From Xenopus tropicalis (Eukaryota > Chordata > Amphibia > Anura > Pipidae), in contig NC_030677.2 in NCBI RefSeq assembly GCF_000004195.4, forward strand, positions 40,921,142-40,985,141: a stretch of 64,000 bases of DNA, read 5' to 3'. The notes under the pieces are model-generated. The model worked only from the letters and a program-made list of their open reading frames with translations. It was not told the origin of the DNA and searched no databases. Position numbers and translations under genes: made by a program. Of the stretch, positions 1-10,569 are shown piece after piece; position 1 is the stretch's first letter; the number at the start of each line of letters is the position of its first letter.

Positions 1-221
1 TTTTTCCTTCCATCCTCACATACACTTGCATCTTGCTCAGAAAAGGAAAATTTCCTTTTCAGTAGAACTCCCGTTTCCTGGCTCCTTAGCAAAGGTTCAG
101 AGGTCACCCTTTTTAAGCTTTCATCTTCAGTGCGAGGCTCAGAGCGAATTGTATGTGCAGAAGATGTTCTGTGGAGACTGCTTCTACTAAAATTCTTTGC
201 TGTTTCTGGCACCTCTTCATG
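1..221 (-). CDS. lonrf1: lonrf1 exon 5 (partial, runs off left edge)
   Basis: The acceptor is TACTCACAG|CATG at 221/222. The frame is open for 73 codons (residues 289-361) to base 1, with no donor seen. It starts HEEVPETAKNF and holds LKRVTSEPLL, GVLLKRKFSF and VCEDGRK, all close to the human LONRF1 linker. It is Ser/Thr and Lys rich, so probably a regulatory, phosphorylatable linker before the second RING. It continues outside the window. Confidence 0.88.
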
Positions 222-3200
222 CTGTGAGTAAATAACAGATCTTGATTATCCTCTGATACTGTATAATTACCATATGTTAATTAGGATTTGGTTCGGGATT
301 CAGCCGAATCCTTCAGAGTGGGTTCGTGGGTTCGGCCAAACCCAAAAAAGTGGGTTCGGTGCATCCCTAGTGCTAAAGGAACCAGCTTGTGGTAATAAAG
401 GAACCCAAAATCTTAAAGGAGATCTATATCCCCGGGCGCAAAAAGCACACCTAACTATCATTGCCTAGACCCCCCTCACCTCTCCCTTATCGCATAGTTT
501 TTAAGTTTACACTCTGTGTCTATTGCTAAAAATGCAGAGAAGCGCAGCTTGTGCATGCGCAGTTGGAGGTAGCAGGAAAACCGCTTCAACTGCACATGCG
601 CAAGCAGGTTAGGTGTTGGCGGTGAGACCCAAAGAGTCTTCAGTCTGTAAGATGTTGGCGAGGTATGCTGTATGCTCCTCTGCATTTTTATTTAGTGGTT
701 AGCTAAAGGGTAAACTATGCAATAAGGGATGGGTAAGGGGTGTCAAGGCAATGATAGTTAAGGGTGCTTTTTGCACCCGGGGGTATAGTTCTTCTTTAAT
801 AGGTAAGGTAAGGGCTGGTGTAAGGAAGTCTACACCTTTATGCCACACTACCAATTAAAACAATGGCACCTTTACATTGGAAATTACTAGTAATATTCCC
901 ATTTAGGCTACTGCCACATGATCTGCTCCTTTATGTATCTGCACCAGCAGGCGCATTGTTGGCACCTATGCAGACAAATAGAGCAGATATTGGTGCAAAA
1001 ATGCATACCGCATACTGTTTCTGTGCCAAAATCCACTCAGACACAGGAGGAAGGGGATTGGCTGTTTCTTGGCCACAGTTTATACACAGGTGAAGAAAGC
1101 ATTAGCCTTATGTGTTATTGAGCTTACAATTACCTGCTCCGAATTTTGCAAATCATAGGCAACATCTTCTTTATCAGCCCCCAGCACAAAAGGTTTCAAC
1201 TGACTGTTTGGTAAGGAGGTCCTTTCCAGATCCTTCAGGATACCTTCTACTGTGTCTTGAGCAGGAGATAGGAAGTCACTGAGAATCTGTGGAAAAGGTT
1301 AGGTGTATAAATAATTAACACATGAAACCTCAAAGGCAAAAAGTATCAAACTATATTAACATAATTAAGATATACTGATAAAGTGAGCATGTGTTTATAT
1401 AATAACAACAGGAAGATTAGGTGAAAGGGTTTAGATTTATAGCTCTGCCCCCATTCAGTGTCTGTCCTTGGCGAAACTTAGGAGTCCAAAGAGAATGAAG
1501 ATGCATGCACAGCACACATGAATTATTAAAGCAAACCAGTCATTAGTGGGGAAAGTGAAAGCAGATCAATAGCTAGAAAGCAAATCTGCATAGTTTCACG
1601 TGCATAGGAAAAACCAGTAGTATTTAGGTAAGAGGGTGCTACAATTGAAAATGCTAATATGTAAAAATAATAATCTTTATTAGGACATAACAAAACTCAT
1701 GCTCTGGCAAAGTTATAGAACACGCACTTACCTTTTCAACCTCAGACCTAGCTGGTTCATAGGTTTCGTCTAGAGCCAGGGTTTTCAGATAAAATGTCAG
1801 GGATTCATACATATGTCTGCTGTCCTGAAGTATTTTGGCTTTCTTATAATACACCTACAGACAAAAAAAATATACATTATATAAAGACAGAACAAGAAAC
1901 ATTTCTTGCTACAGCCCTATTTCCAAAAGAGTTGGGACACTGTGTAAAATGTAAATAGAGAATGGAATGATTTCCATATCATTTTAACGCTATATTTAAC
2001 TGAGAATAGTAATATGTTGAAACATTGAAATGTTGCTAAATTTTAATGAAAATATATGGTAGTTTTGGATTTGCCGAAGTTGCCTTGAAAGGCAACTTCA
2101 GCATATCATGCCGTCTCTCATGCCATCCCACCGGTGATTTACATTCTAGCCGGTGGGATGGCATTTCGGGGAGATTAGTCGCCCGCAACAAGGAAGATCT
2201 GTCGTGCTTACTTTCCTTTTTCTTTAAAGGGGAAGGTAACTGGAACGTGACCATTAAGTATTTTTAGGGTTGAAAGTTTGCAATAAAAAAAAAAAATTTG
2301 ACCTTTCTGAAGTGTGTACACATGTAAATACAAGCCAGGGGCTAGAAAAGTTTACACCAGATTATTAAGGAGCATGAGTCCCGAAAGCAGCATATTATAA
2401 AGGTTTCCATAAACTTTCTATAATCACCTCTGGCCAGTTGTTTTGCATAGAAAGGACAAAGTCTAGATCATCATGAGCCTTCCCAAATTCACATAGGCCA
2501 GCATACGAGTCGGCTCTGTAAACATGTAGCATTAAATCATCTGGATCTGAAAGAGAAAGATAAAAAGATACAGTTATAAATGCAAACAAGTGTAGCCAAA
2601 CTTTTCTTGGAAACTTTTTACCAGCCACAGTAACCAAGCAGCAGGCAGCATTTACTAGTCACCCAAGATATAATTAGATTTAGCCTAAATTGCAAGAGGG
2701 TTAAAGGCTTGGGCAAAACAGGAGATCTCCATAAACTTAATTAATTTAAAAGGCAATTCTCCAAAACTGCCCTCTCTCAGAGCTGAATAAGGCAATGTGT
2801 CCTTGGTATTTTAAAGCTGTGCTGACAAATATGAGAAAAGAGCTGTTTAACAGTATAAAGTCTTTGAAACGGCTAAAAACATAAAAATCTAAATTGCAAA
2901 AGTGATAGAAAAAACATTATGAGCAAGGTTAAAGAAACAAATATTTTTAAAGTAATTCAAATATAATGTACTGTTGCCCTGTACTGGTAAAAGTTTTGTG
3001 TTAGCTTCAGAAACACTGCAATATAAATAAGCTGCTATGTAGCCATGGGGACAGCAATTTAAGCTGGAAAGAAGGAGAATATGCACGGGTTACATAAACA
3101 GATTACAGATAAGCTCTGTAGAATACAATGGGAATCGCTGGAACTTATCTGTTATCTGCTATGCAACCTGTGCCTTTTCTTCATCTTTCCAGCTTAAATT

Positions 3201-6200
3201 GCTGCTCCCATGGCTACACAGCAGCGTATTTATACAACAATTTACACAACTTTTACCAGTGCAGGGTGATAGTACATAATATATTAATTACTTTGATACA
3301 CTTTCATTTTTTTGGAGTTACTGCTTCTTTAAATCTTATCATTAACAGTAAGTCTGCTTAAAATAAATGAATCCAGACTAGACAGTGGCTTGGGATGCCT
3401 GGCAGTCCAGGAAATTAATCAAATAAACAGCAGTTGCGGTAGGCTACTATTCATTCATTTTTATTGATAAGAAAATTACAAGCTGCAGGAAACGCTCTCT
3501 AATAAAAGCCTGGAAGCCTGCTCTGCCCCAGCCAGCCTGGAGGTCTATACTTTATAATAGTGCACATATTCCTAGTATTTGTCACTGTACAAACAATCCT
3601 GCTGTAGCTCAAGTGTCAAGTTTGTACAAATGTATGGTTGTTGCAATGCAGTTTAAATCTGTTTAATATTTTTAGCATATGTTTTAACTGTATCCTACCA
3701 TCTGTGGAATGGGCTCTAAAGCTTTAGCTCTCTACACACAGTAAATGACCTGGAGTGATCTGAATGCCTCCTCCCTTCCACTCCCCTTTAAGCTGCCGTT
3801 GTATAAGAGATGACGTCAGAAATGCAAGGTTTCGTAACCAGGTCTCACGTGACTTTAGTGGGGATTCTTTCCTACATGAGAACAATCCAGCAGGTATACA
3901 CATTTGGCCCTGGGCAAACATGGAACATCGAACAAGTGTATAGGAAACATGGAACAAGTGTATAGGACTGACAATGTGTCCATGTACATTTAACATAAAC
4001 AGTGTTTTATGTGCCTTCAATCTGGATGCCCCTAAACTGTATTAGTTATAGCGATGCCAGTGCCTGTTGTATAACACTTCAAGTAAGGCTTCTCAGAAAC
4101 TGTATTTTGGGTCTAACATTATTACATTAGTTCACTGAGGCTATCTTAAAGGATCTTGCACTGATGATGACTAAAGCACCCCATTATGTGAAGAAGGTAG
4201 CTTGCCAGAAACAACAGGTAACAACTGATACCATGCACTTGAGGCATGTGGGCTGGCCTGCAGGTCAGTCAGGTTCAAGCCACTGAAGCACAAAGTGTCT
4301 GTTATAATTGTACACTGGCTGGGCTCTCCAATCCTAACTGCACTGATAGGGGTTAGCGTTGCCCAGAGTCTGTCCCAATCTGATGTCACTTGACTGGGCA
4401 GTTAAGTTTGTCAGCTGCTGTGTGTAACAATGTTCCCTTAGCTTTCCTTGGATAATAATGAAAAATAATAGAAAGTGGTTATAGGCAATTAAAGGTGTTC
4501 TGGGTGCTGCGATTTTCCTTGAGAAATCGGCAGTAATCCTTATGTGTCAAAAGCCTTTGCCTAATGCCACATGGGAATGATTCTTGGCCTGCGAAACAAC
4601 ACAGGCCTGCCCCAAAGCCATTGCGTCGGCCCAGGCACATGGGGAGGGCCTTCTGCACTGAAGTCTGATCTCACAATAGAATACTTTTGTATAGAAGTAA
4701 AATAAACATCTGCAAGCCTAGCTGTAATGCTTCTATTGGGTGAGGCCTGGCTGCTGCCTATGGTAAGCACACAAGACCTTAGTTAAAAAGCTTGAGAAGC
4801 TCTGCCCAGGTATGTAGAGGTAAGCTGGAAAAAATACCCCCAATTGCCAAATTAATGCAGTGAACATTAAAGGATGCATAAATTCAAATAAGGGCCCATT
4901 AAATAAAAACTTTGCTTTATGTGTAAGATGAAACAGACTCTTGGTATTAAGCTAATGTCTCTCATGTCATATTGTCTTCCAGTTTGTAAAACCAATATCC
5001 ATCCATACCCACTTTAAATCATATGGCACACTATATAAATGCCTTGAAAGAAATTATGATCCAACATTTCCCACAAAATACTGAACAGAACCAGTTATGG
5101 ATAGTTAAGATTCCGGTAAAAAAAACTAGCAATGTGATTTGCAGTCATATGGGATGTTGTATGCGAGCCAAGAATAATAAGCAATCAATATTGCATCTGC
5201 ACGTCAATTCGCCTATTTGCAGTACCGCCATTGTGCAGAAAAATTAAATGATGTGCAGCATGTGATTCTGTTGGTACGGGGGGTGTGGAGAATTTAGTTA
5301 GGGTTTGGGTCAGCGGGTCACATGTATGTATGTATGTATGTATATATTTATAAAGCGCTACTTATGTACGCAGCGCTGTACAGTATAATATATTAATATA
5401 AACGGGGTATTAAAATAGATAAATACAAAGTATTACAATAAGCACAAATAAATAAAAGATACAGTTGTAATAAGTTAAGAGTCAAAGACACAAGAGCATG
5501 GAGGTCCCTGCCCCGTAGAGCTTACAATCTATATAAGATAGGATTCTCAGCCATGACACCTTCAGATGATGTCACTTCCACTATTATGGCAGGCAGTGCT
5601 AAGGGGTTGCAGCTGCAGATAAAGTAGGTCTCTAGTGTGACAGGTTCAATTGTATTTTTTCGTGTAGCCCAAATTCAACAAGTAACAAGCTACCTAGGGC
5701 TTTCTTGCAGCAAGTACTATACTAATTACAATTATGTGCAGGCCAGATACTATCCTCCGACAATCCCAGTATACCACTGAACAAAGAGTCATATGTAGAT
5801 ATTGCTGTATCGGCCATCGTTTCAATAATAACTTTAGTCAGTGAGTGAGTAAGTCAGTCAGTGAGCGAGTCAGTCAGTGAGCGAGTCAGTCAGTCTGTCA
5901 GTGAGCGAGTCAGTCAGTCAGTGAGCGAGTCAGTCAGTCAGTGAGCGAGTCAGTCAGTCAGTGAGCGAGTCAGTCAGTCAGTGAGCGAGTAAGTCAGTCA
6001 GTGAGCGAGTCAGTCAGTGAGCGAGTCAGTCAGTGAGCGAGTCAGTCAGTCTGTCAGTGAGCGAGTCAGTCAGTCTGTCAGTGAGCGAGTAAGTCAGTCA
6101 GTGAGCGAGTAAGTCAGTCAGTGAGCGAGTAAGTCAGTCAGTGAGCGAGTAAGTCAGTCAGTGAGCGAGTAAGTCAGTCAGTGAGCGAGTAAGTCAGTCA

Positions 6201-9200
6201 GTGAGCGAGTAAGTCAGTCAGTGAGCGAGTAAGTCAGTCAGTGAGCGAGTCAGTCAGTGAGCGAGTCAGTCAGTGAGCGAGTAAGTCAGTCAGTGAGCGA
6301 GTAAGTCAGTCAGTCTGTCAGTGAGCGAGTAAGTCAGTCAGTCTGTCAGTGAGCGAGTCAGTCAGTCTGTCAGTGAGCGAGTCAGTCAGTCTGTCAGTGA
6401 GCGAGTCAGTCAGTCTGTCAGTGAGCGAGTCAGTCAGTCTGTCAGTGAGCGAGTCAGTCAGTCTGTCAGTGAGTCAGTCAGTCAGTCAGTCAGTCAGTCA
6501 GTGAGCGAGTCAGTCAGTCTGTCAGTGAGCGAGTAAGTCAGTCAGTCTGTCAGTGAGTAAGTCAGTCAGTCTGTCAGTGAGCGAGTCAGTCAGTCTGTCA
6601 GTGAGCGAGTCAGTCAGTCTGTCAGTGAGCGAGTCAGTCAGTCTGTCAGTGAGCGAGTCAGTCAGTCTGCACGTCAATTCGCCTATTTGCAGTACCGCCA
6701 TTGTGCAGAAAAATTAAATGATGTGCAGCATGTGATTCTGTTGGTACGGGGGGTGTGGAGAATTTAGTTAGGGTTTGGGTCAGCGGGTCACATGTATGTA
6801 TGTATGTATGTATATATTTATAAAGCGCTACTTATGTACGCAGCGCTGTACAGTATAATATATTAATATAAACGGGGTATTAAAATAGATAAATACAAAG
6901 TATTAGAATAAGCACAAATAAATAAAAGATACAGTTGTAATAAGTTAAGAGTCAAAGACACAAGAGCATGGAGGTCCCTGCCCCGTAGAGCTTACAATCT
7001 ATATAAGATAGGATTCTCAGCCATGACACCTTCAGATGATGTCACTTCCACTATTATGGCAGGCAGTGCTAAGGGGTTGCAGCTGCAGATAAAGTAGGTC
7101 TCTAGTGTGACAGGTTCAATTGTATTTTTTCGTGTAGCCCAAATTCAACAAGTAACAAGCTACCTAGGGCTTTCTTGCAGCAAGTACTATACTAATTACA
7201 ATTATGTGCAGGCCAGATACTATCCTCCGACAATCCCAGTATACCACTGAACAAAGAGTCATATGTAGATATTGCTGTATCGGCCATCGTTTCAATAATA
7301 ACTTTAGTCAGTGAGTGAGTAAGTCAGTCAGTGAGCGAGTCAGTCAGTGAGCGAGTCAGTCAGTCTGTCAGTGAGCGAGTCAGTCAGTCAGTGAGCGAGT
7401 CAGTCAGTCAGTGAGCGAGTAAGTCAGTCAGTGAGCGAGTAAGTCAGTCAGTGAGCGAGTAAGTCAGTCAGTGAGCGAGTAAGTCAGTCAGTGAGCGAGT
7501 CAGTCAGTGAGCGAGTCAGTCAGTCTGTCAGTGAGCGAGTAAGTCAGTCAGTGAGCGAGTAAGTCAGTCAGTGAGCGAGTAAGTCAGTCAGTGAGCGAGT
7601 AAGTCAGTCAGTGAGCGAGTAAGTCAGTCAGTGAGCGAGTAAGTCAGTCAGTGAGCGAGTAAGTCAGTCAGTGAGCGAGTCAGTCAGTGAGCGAGTAAGT
7701 CAGTCAGTGAGCGAGTAAGTCAGTCAGTCTGTCAGTGAGCGAGTAAGTCAGTCAGTCTGTCAGTGAGCGAGTAAGTCAGTCAGTCTGTCAGTGAGCGAGT
7801 CAGTCAGTCTGTCAGTGAGCGAGTCAGTCAGTCTGTCAGTGAGCGAGTCAGTCAGTCTGTCAGTGAGCGAGTCAGTCAGTCTGTCAGTGAGCGAGTCAGT
7901 CAGTCTGTCAGTGAGCGAGTCAGTCAGTCTGTCAGTGAGCGAGTCAGTCAGTCTGTCAGTGAGCGAGTCAGTCAGTCTGTCAGTGAGTCAGTGAGTCAGT
8001 CAGTGAGCGAGTCAGTCAGTCTGTCAGTGAGCGAGTAAGTCAGTCAGTCTGTCAGTGAGTAAGTCAGTCAGTCTGTCAGTGAGCGAGTCAGTCAGTCTGT
8101 CAGTGAGCGAGTCAGTCAGTCTGTCAGTGAGCGAGTCAGTCAGTCTGTCAGTGAGCGAGTCAGTCAGTCTGTCAGTGAGTGAGTCAGTCAGTCAGTCAGT
8201 GAGCGAGTCAGTCAGTCAGTCAGTCAGTGAGCGAGTCAGTCAGTCTGTCAGTGAGCGAGTAAGTCAGTCAGTCTGTCAGTGAGTAAGTCAGTCAGTCTGT
8301 CAGTGAGCGAGTCAGTCAGTCTGTCAGTGAGCGAGTCAGTCAGTCTGTCAGTGAGCAAGTCAGTCAGTCTGTCAGTGAGCGAGTCAGTCAGTCTGTCAGT
8401 GAGTGAGTCAGTCAGTCAGTCAGTGAGTGAGTCAGTCAGTCAGTCAGTCTGTCAGTGAGTGAGTGAGTCAGTCAGTCTGTCAGTGAGTGAGTCAGTCAGT
8501 CAGTCTGTCAGTGAGTGAGTCAGTCAGTCTGTCAGTCAGTGAGTGAGTGAGTCAGTCAGTCAGTGAGTCAGTCAGTCAGTCAGACTGTGAGTTGGTCAGT
8601 CAGTCTGTGAGTTATTGAGTCAGTCAGACTGTGAGTTGGTCAGTCAGTCAGTCAGTGAGTGAGTCAGTCAGTCAGTCAGACTGTGAGTTGGTCAGTCAGT
8701 CAGTCTGTGAGTGAGTCAGTCAGTCTGTGAGTGAGTGAGTCAGTCAGTCTGTGAGTGAGTCAGTCAGTCTGTGAGTCAGTCAGTCTGTGAGTTAGTGAGT
8801 CAGTCAGACTGTGAGTTGGTCAGTCAGTCAGTCAGTCTGTGAGTGAGTCAGTCAGTCTGTGAGTCAGTCAGTCAGTCAGACTGTGAGTTAGTGAGTCAGT
8901 CAGTCAGTCAGTCTGTGAGTGAGTGGGCCCACGCGTGGGTTAGGTGAGAAGCCACTTACCTGTCTCCATAAACCTCTCCACAGAGTGCAGTGCCTCCGCA
9001 TATGCCCCGGCTCCCAGCAGCTGACGGACCTCGTCATCCCGGTCACTTTTAGTCCCCAGGAGCGGTGGGAACCATTTGTCCGCCAGCTGCTGAAGCAACA
9101 CACAGGTCCTACGGGGAGATCGGCCCATATCCTCCCGGCACAGCCGGCACCGGCTCCTGGGCTCTCCCCTCAAGCAGCAGCGGCAGTACGTGTGGCCGCA

Positions 9201-9428
9201 CTGAGTGCTCACTGGCTCCCTGAGAAATCCTCCGCAGCCCGGGCAGCTTAATGGGAAAGTGCCCTCCTCAAGCCTACTGACCGTCCCTCCGGCAGCCCAG
9301 GAGCTGTACTTTTGCACTAGGTACTCCAGCAACGCTCCGAGCTGCCTGGGCCGCGGGTTGGACGGCGAGTGAGAGTCCAGCAGTTCCCTGAGCCACGGTA
9401 TCCCATCTCGCACGGCGGGGGACGACAT
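1..9428 (-). CDS. lonrf1: lonrf1 coding span (5' part, five exons, 3' end outside window)
   Basis: This is the LON peptidase N-terminal domain and RING finger protein 1 gene on the minus strand. Exons are 9428-8960, 2546-2428, 1854-1732, 1286-1134 and 221-<1. All junctions have GT/AG and the phases agree (1, 0, 0, 0), giving residues 1-361. The order is a C3HC4 RING, TPR-like helices, then a Ser-rich linker. The linker carries SEPLL and GVLLKRKFSF, which resemble human LONRF1 (SEPVL, GVLLKRKLSL). The family has a second RING and a C-terminal LON substrate-binding domain, which must lie beyond the left edge. The likely role, from the family, is a RING-type E3 ubiquitin ligase in protein quality control. 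The gene is divergent to trmt9b. LONRF2 and LONRF3 are less likely because the linker motif and the gene neighbour both fit LONRF1. Confidence 0.93.
222..1133. other. lonrf1 intron 4
   Basis: This intron is bounded by exon 5 (acceptor at 222) and exon 4 (donor at 1133). Besides the MITE at 413-799 it holds AT-rich single-copy DNA and, at about 900-1060, a weak fragment resembling the repeat at 13616-13934 (shared CAAAAATGC-type motif). No gene was seen. Confidence 0.6.
413..799. mobile_element. T2-like MITE with TTAA ends, long form (lonrf1 intron 4)
   Basis: TTAA lies at both ends (413-416 and 796-799). The terminal inverted arms are about 60 bp: TTAAAGGAG...GGGCGCAAAAAGC on the left against GCTTTTTGCACCCGGGGG...CTTTAA on the right. 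The end TTAAAGGAG fits the TTAAAGGRR terminus reported for Xenopus T2 MITEs. The centre holds GCATGCGCA-type motifs. A shorter relative lies at 58021-58186. It has no coding capacity. Confidence 0.75.
1134..1286 (-). CDS. lonrf1: lonrf1 exon 4 (linker)
   Basis: 153 bp, 51 codons, phase 0. The acceptor is TCCACAG|ATTC and the donor is GAGCAG|GTAATT. The single open frame encodes residues 238-288, starting ILSDFLSP, where human LONRF1 has ILCDLLLPE. The rest is low in conservation and acidic to polar, and probably disordered. The exon was found by reading splice sites; it has no internal ATG-started ORF of note. Confidence 0.85.
1732..1854 (-). CDS. lonrf1: lonrf1 exon 3 (TPR-like)
   Basis: 123 bp, 41 codons, phase 0 at both ends. 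The acceptor is CTGTAG|GTGT and the donor is GAAAAG|GTAAGT. It encodes residues 197-237. VYYKKAKILQDSR and LKTLALDETYEPA match human VYFRKGKVLQDAG and LQCLALDEDFAPA. It completes the TPR unit begun in exon 2. Confidence 0.93.
2040..2210. repeat. Fragment of the GGGGAGATTAGTCGCC MITE family (lonrf1 intron 2)
   Basis: It shares GGTGGGATGGCATTTCGG, GGGGAGATTAGTCGCC and TTGCCTTGAAAGGCAACT with the fuller copies at 30634-30942 and 14755-14918. The outer ends are missing, so it is a truncated copy. Confidence 0.7.
2428..2546 (-). CDS. lonrf1: lonrf1 exon 2 (TPR-like)
   Basis: 119 bp. The acceptor is TTTCAG|ATCC and the donor is AGAG|GTGATT. The split codon G|AT gives D157, and the exon runs to E196. 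The peptide contains YRADSYAGLCEF and DLDFVLSMQNNWPE, which align with human LONRF1 YRAESYAGLQEF and DLNAVL...DWPE. This is the helix A/helix B pattern of a tetratricopeptide repeat, probably a protein-interaction surface beside the RING. About 6.4 kb of repeat-rich intron separates it from exon 1. Confidence 0.93.
2929..3332. mobile_element. T2-type MITE, diverged copy (lonrf1 intron 1)
   Basis: TTAA lies at both ends (2929-2932 and 3329-3332), with one long interrupted palindrome between them. The inner arms GAACTTATCTGTTATCTGC and its inverse meet near 3110-3160. The layout and much of the sequence match the element at 54389-54813, including TGTTGCCCTGCACTGG and TAGCAGATAACAGATAAG. It is the older copy; its left terminus has drifted to TTAAAGAAAC. 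Confidence 0.75.
3333..5195. other. lonrf1 intron 1, left part, no gene seen
   Basis: AT-rich intronic DNA. Short open frames on both strands lack splice context, domain features or codon bias. No clear palindromic element was recognised between the MITE at 2929-3332 and the duplicated block. Confidence 0.6.
5196..6665. repeat. First unit of a 1,470-bp tandem duplication
   Basis: Bases from TCTGCACGTCAATTCGCC at 5196 recur 1,470 bp later at 6666. About 630 bp of non-tandem flank (5201-5836 against 6671-7306) differs by a single base as far as I can see: C in TATTACAATAAGC against G in TATTAGAATAAGC. The unit contains a (TATG)n run, an interspersed-repeat fragment ending near CCCGTAGAGCTTACAATC, and the start of the GTCA/GAGC array. 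The near identity means a very recent duplication or an assembly duplicate. Confidence 0.85.
5836..6665. repeat. GTCA/GAGC minisatellite array, block 1
   Basis: This is an array of 20-bp units (GTCAGTCAGTGAGCGAGTAA and variants) and 24-bp units with an added CTGT. It is built on a 4-bp GTCA/GAGC theme and lies in lonrf1 intron 1. It starts after TTTCAATAATAACTTTAG and ends in the duplicated flank. Confidence 0.95.
6666..7306. repeat. Second copy of the non-tandem part of the 1,470-bp duplication
   Basis: It matches 5196-5836 almost base for base, including the TATG microsatellite and the segment ATGGAGGTCCCTGCCCCGTA. It interrupts the tandem array, so the array falls into two blocks. Confidence 0.85.
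7306..8925. repeat. GTCA/GAGC minisatellite array, block 2
   Basis: It continues the same array for about 1.6 kb. It moves from 20-bp units to 24-bp units containing CAGTCTGTCAGTGAGCGA, then to degenerate GTGAGT/GTCAGT tetramers from about 8400. The 24-bp unit is a multiple of three without a stop in one frame. That gives long spurious plus-strand frames of Ser-Glu-Ser-Val-Ser-Leu repeats. The array ends about 34 bp from the lonrf1 exon 1 donor. Confidence 0.95.
8960..9428 (-). CDS. lonrf1: lonrf1 exon 1 (RING finger)
   Basis: This exon encodes residues 1-156 plus one base. The start at 9428 is well supported. An in-frame TAG lies 14 codons upstream (9468-9470), this is the first ATG after it, and its context is AGAACCATG. 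A canonical C3HC4 RING is formed by C62, C65, C77, H79, C82, C85, C94 and C97, so all zinc ligands are present. The stretch after it, KWFPPLLG, matches the human LNHLAEKWFPG region. The first TPR helices follow (EVRQLLGAGAYAEALHSVER). The donor is ACAG|GTAAGT at 8959. Human LONRF1 has a longer N-terminus with an extra TPR-like segment, which this frog protein lacks unless there is another upstream exon. Confidence 0.94.
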
Positions 9429-9760
9429 GGTTCTGGAGCAGCCACCCCCACAACTCCCGACTCTGTACTACAGTGGCAGCATTCCGTCAGGGAAAGCCGT
9501 CTGCCCCTCTCCTTGTTACATAAACTCAGCCGCTGCGCAAAGCGAGCAAGTCACATGACCACAGGGGACACTTCTGCTTGGTTGGACGGCTCTGTGGAAG
9601 GTTACAAAACGCGCTGCTGAGAGAGTTTCATAACAGTTGGGAGGGGGAGGTAGCTGCGAGTGTGGGAGCTCTGTGCAAGGCTACGTGAGCCATTGTTTTG
9701 TAACGAGTATGGAAACTCTAGGAAACATGGCAGCATGTCGCATATATCCCGCTCTAATGG
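9429..9760 (-). promoter_or_regulatory. lonrf1: lonrf1 5' UTR and promoter region
   Basis: This is GC-rich, CpG-containing DNA directly upstream of the lonrf1 ATG, and the sensible place for its core promoter and 5' UTR. No TATA box was seen at a useful distance. The palindrome GTCACATGAC at 9550-9559, about 122 bp upstream of the ATG, is an E-box/CLEAR-type sequence of the kind bound by USF or MITF/TFE factors. The transcription start was not placed. Confidence 0.5.
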
Positions 9761-9920
9761 GCGGCTGTCTGCTCAGTTTAGCCTGGGGAGTAAGTGAGCA
9801 GCCTGACTGGGGCCTCACTGTATAATACAGCCCAGCACTTTCTGAATTGTTAGTGCTTACTGCTGTATTTACATACACCTTTCTGATAAAGCTTACTTAG
9901 TTTTTACTTTTCTTTCTCCT

Positions 9921-10159
9921 TTAGGGCTCTGGCACACGGGGAGATTAGTCGCCCGCGACAAAACTCCCTGTTCACGGGCGACTAATCTCCCCGAGTTGCC
10001 TTTCACCGCTGGGATGGCACACGCGGCGGCGCGATTTCGCGCAAATCGCCGAAGTTGCCTCGGTCATTTGTCGCGATGTCATATTGGGGAGAAAAGTCGC
10101 TCCATAAAAATGGGAGATTTGTTGGAGGCGACTAATCTCCCCATGTGCCACAGCCCTAA
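9921..10159. mobile_element. MITE of the GGGGAGATTAGTCGCC family
   Basis: The ends are inverted copies: TTAGGGCTCTGGCACACGGG on the left and CCATGTGCCACAGCCCTAA on the right. The inner part repeats GGCGACTAATCTCCCC in both orientations. This family occurs at least seven times in the window. No coding capacity. Confidence 0.8.
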
Positions 10160-10569
10160 GGAGCCAACAGTCATACAAAGATGGCTAGATTTACAGTTCA
10201 TGTTAACTGGATGCACTTTAACCAATTATAATGTTTCCATGCCCAGCATAGAATTCTACAGAATCCAGAGGACTGTCATAACCTTTACTTTTTCAATATG
10301 GCTATCTAAAACTGCCTCTAGAGACCTTTATATTTTTAACATTAATGCTGTGCAGGTTATTTATATGAGACCCCCATGAACAGCGCCCTTGTTTTTTGCT
10401 GAGACAAAAGATTGAACTTATTGGATGTATTTTATTCAACCGCAGCTACAATGGTACAAACTCATCAGTCATTTTACTAAAAAGCAGGGTATGACTATAG
10501 AGAAAACAGGCCCTGCAACTGATGGGGGCCCTGTGGGACTGATAAGCAGCTACAATATATGTTTGTGCA

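Noticed and set aside
7791..8282. Plus-strand ORFs of Ser-Glu-Ser-Val-Ser-Leu repeats as a repetitive protein gene
   Set aside because: They lie wholly in a minisatellite whose unit length is a multiple of three, are antisense to lonrf1, and have no flanking coding sequence.
5836..8925. CRISPR-like array
   Set aside because: Units are contiguous short repeats with no unique spacers, in a vertebrate intron.
8919..9251. Plus-strand 110-codon ORF
   Set aside because: It is the reverse of lonrf1 exon 1, whose minus-strand frame has a full RING and matching splice site.
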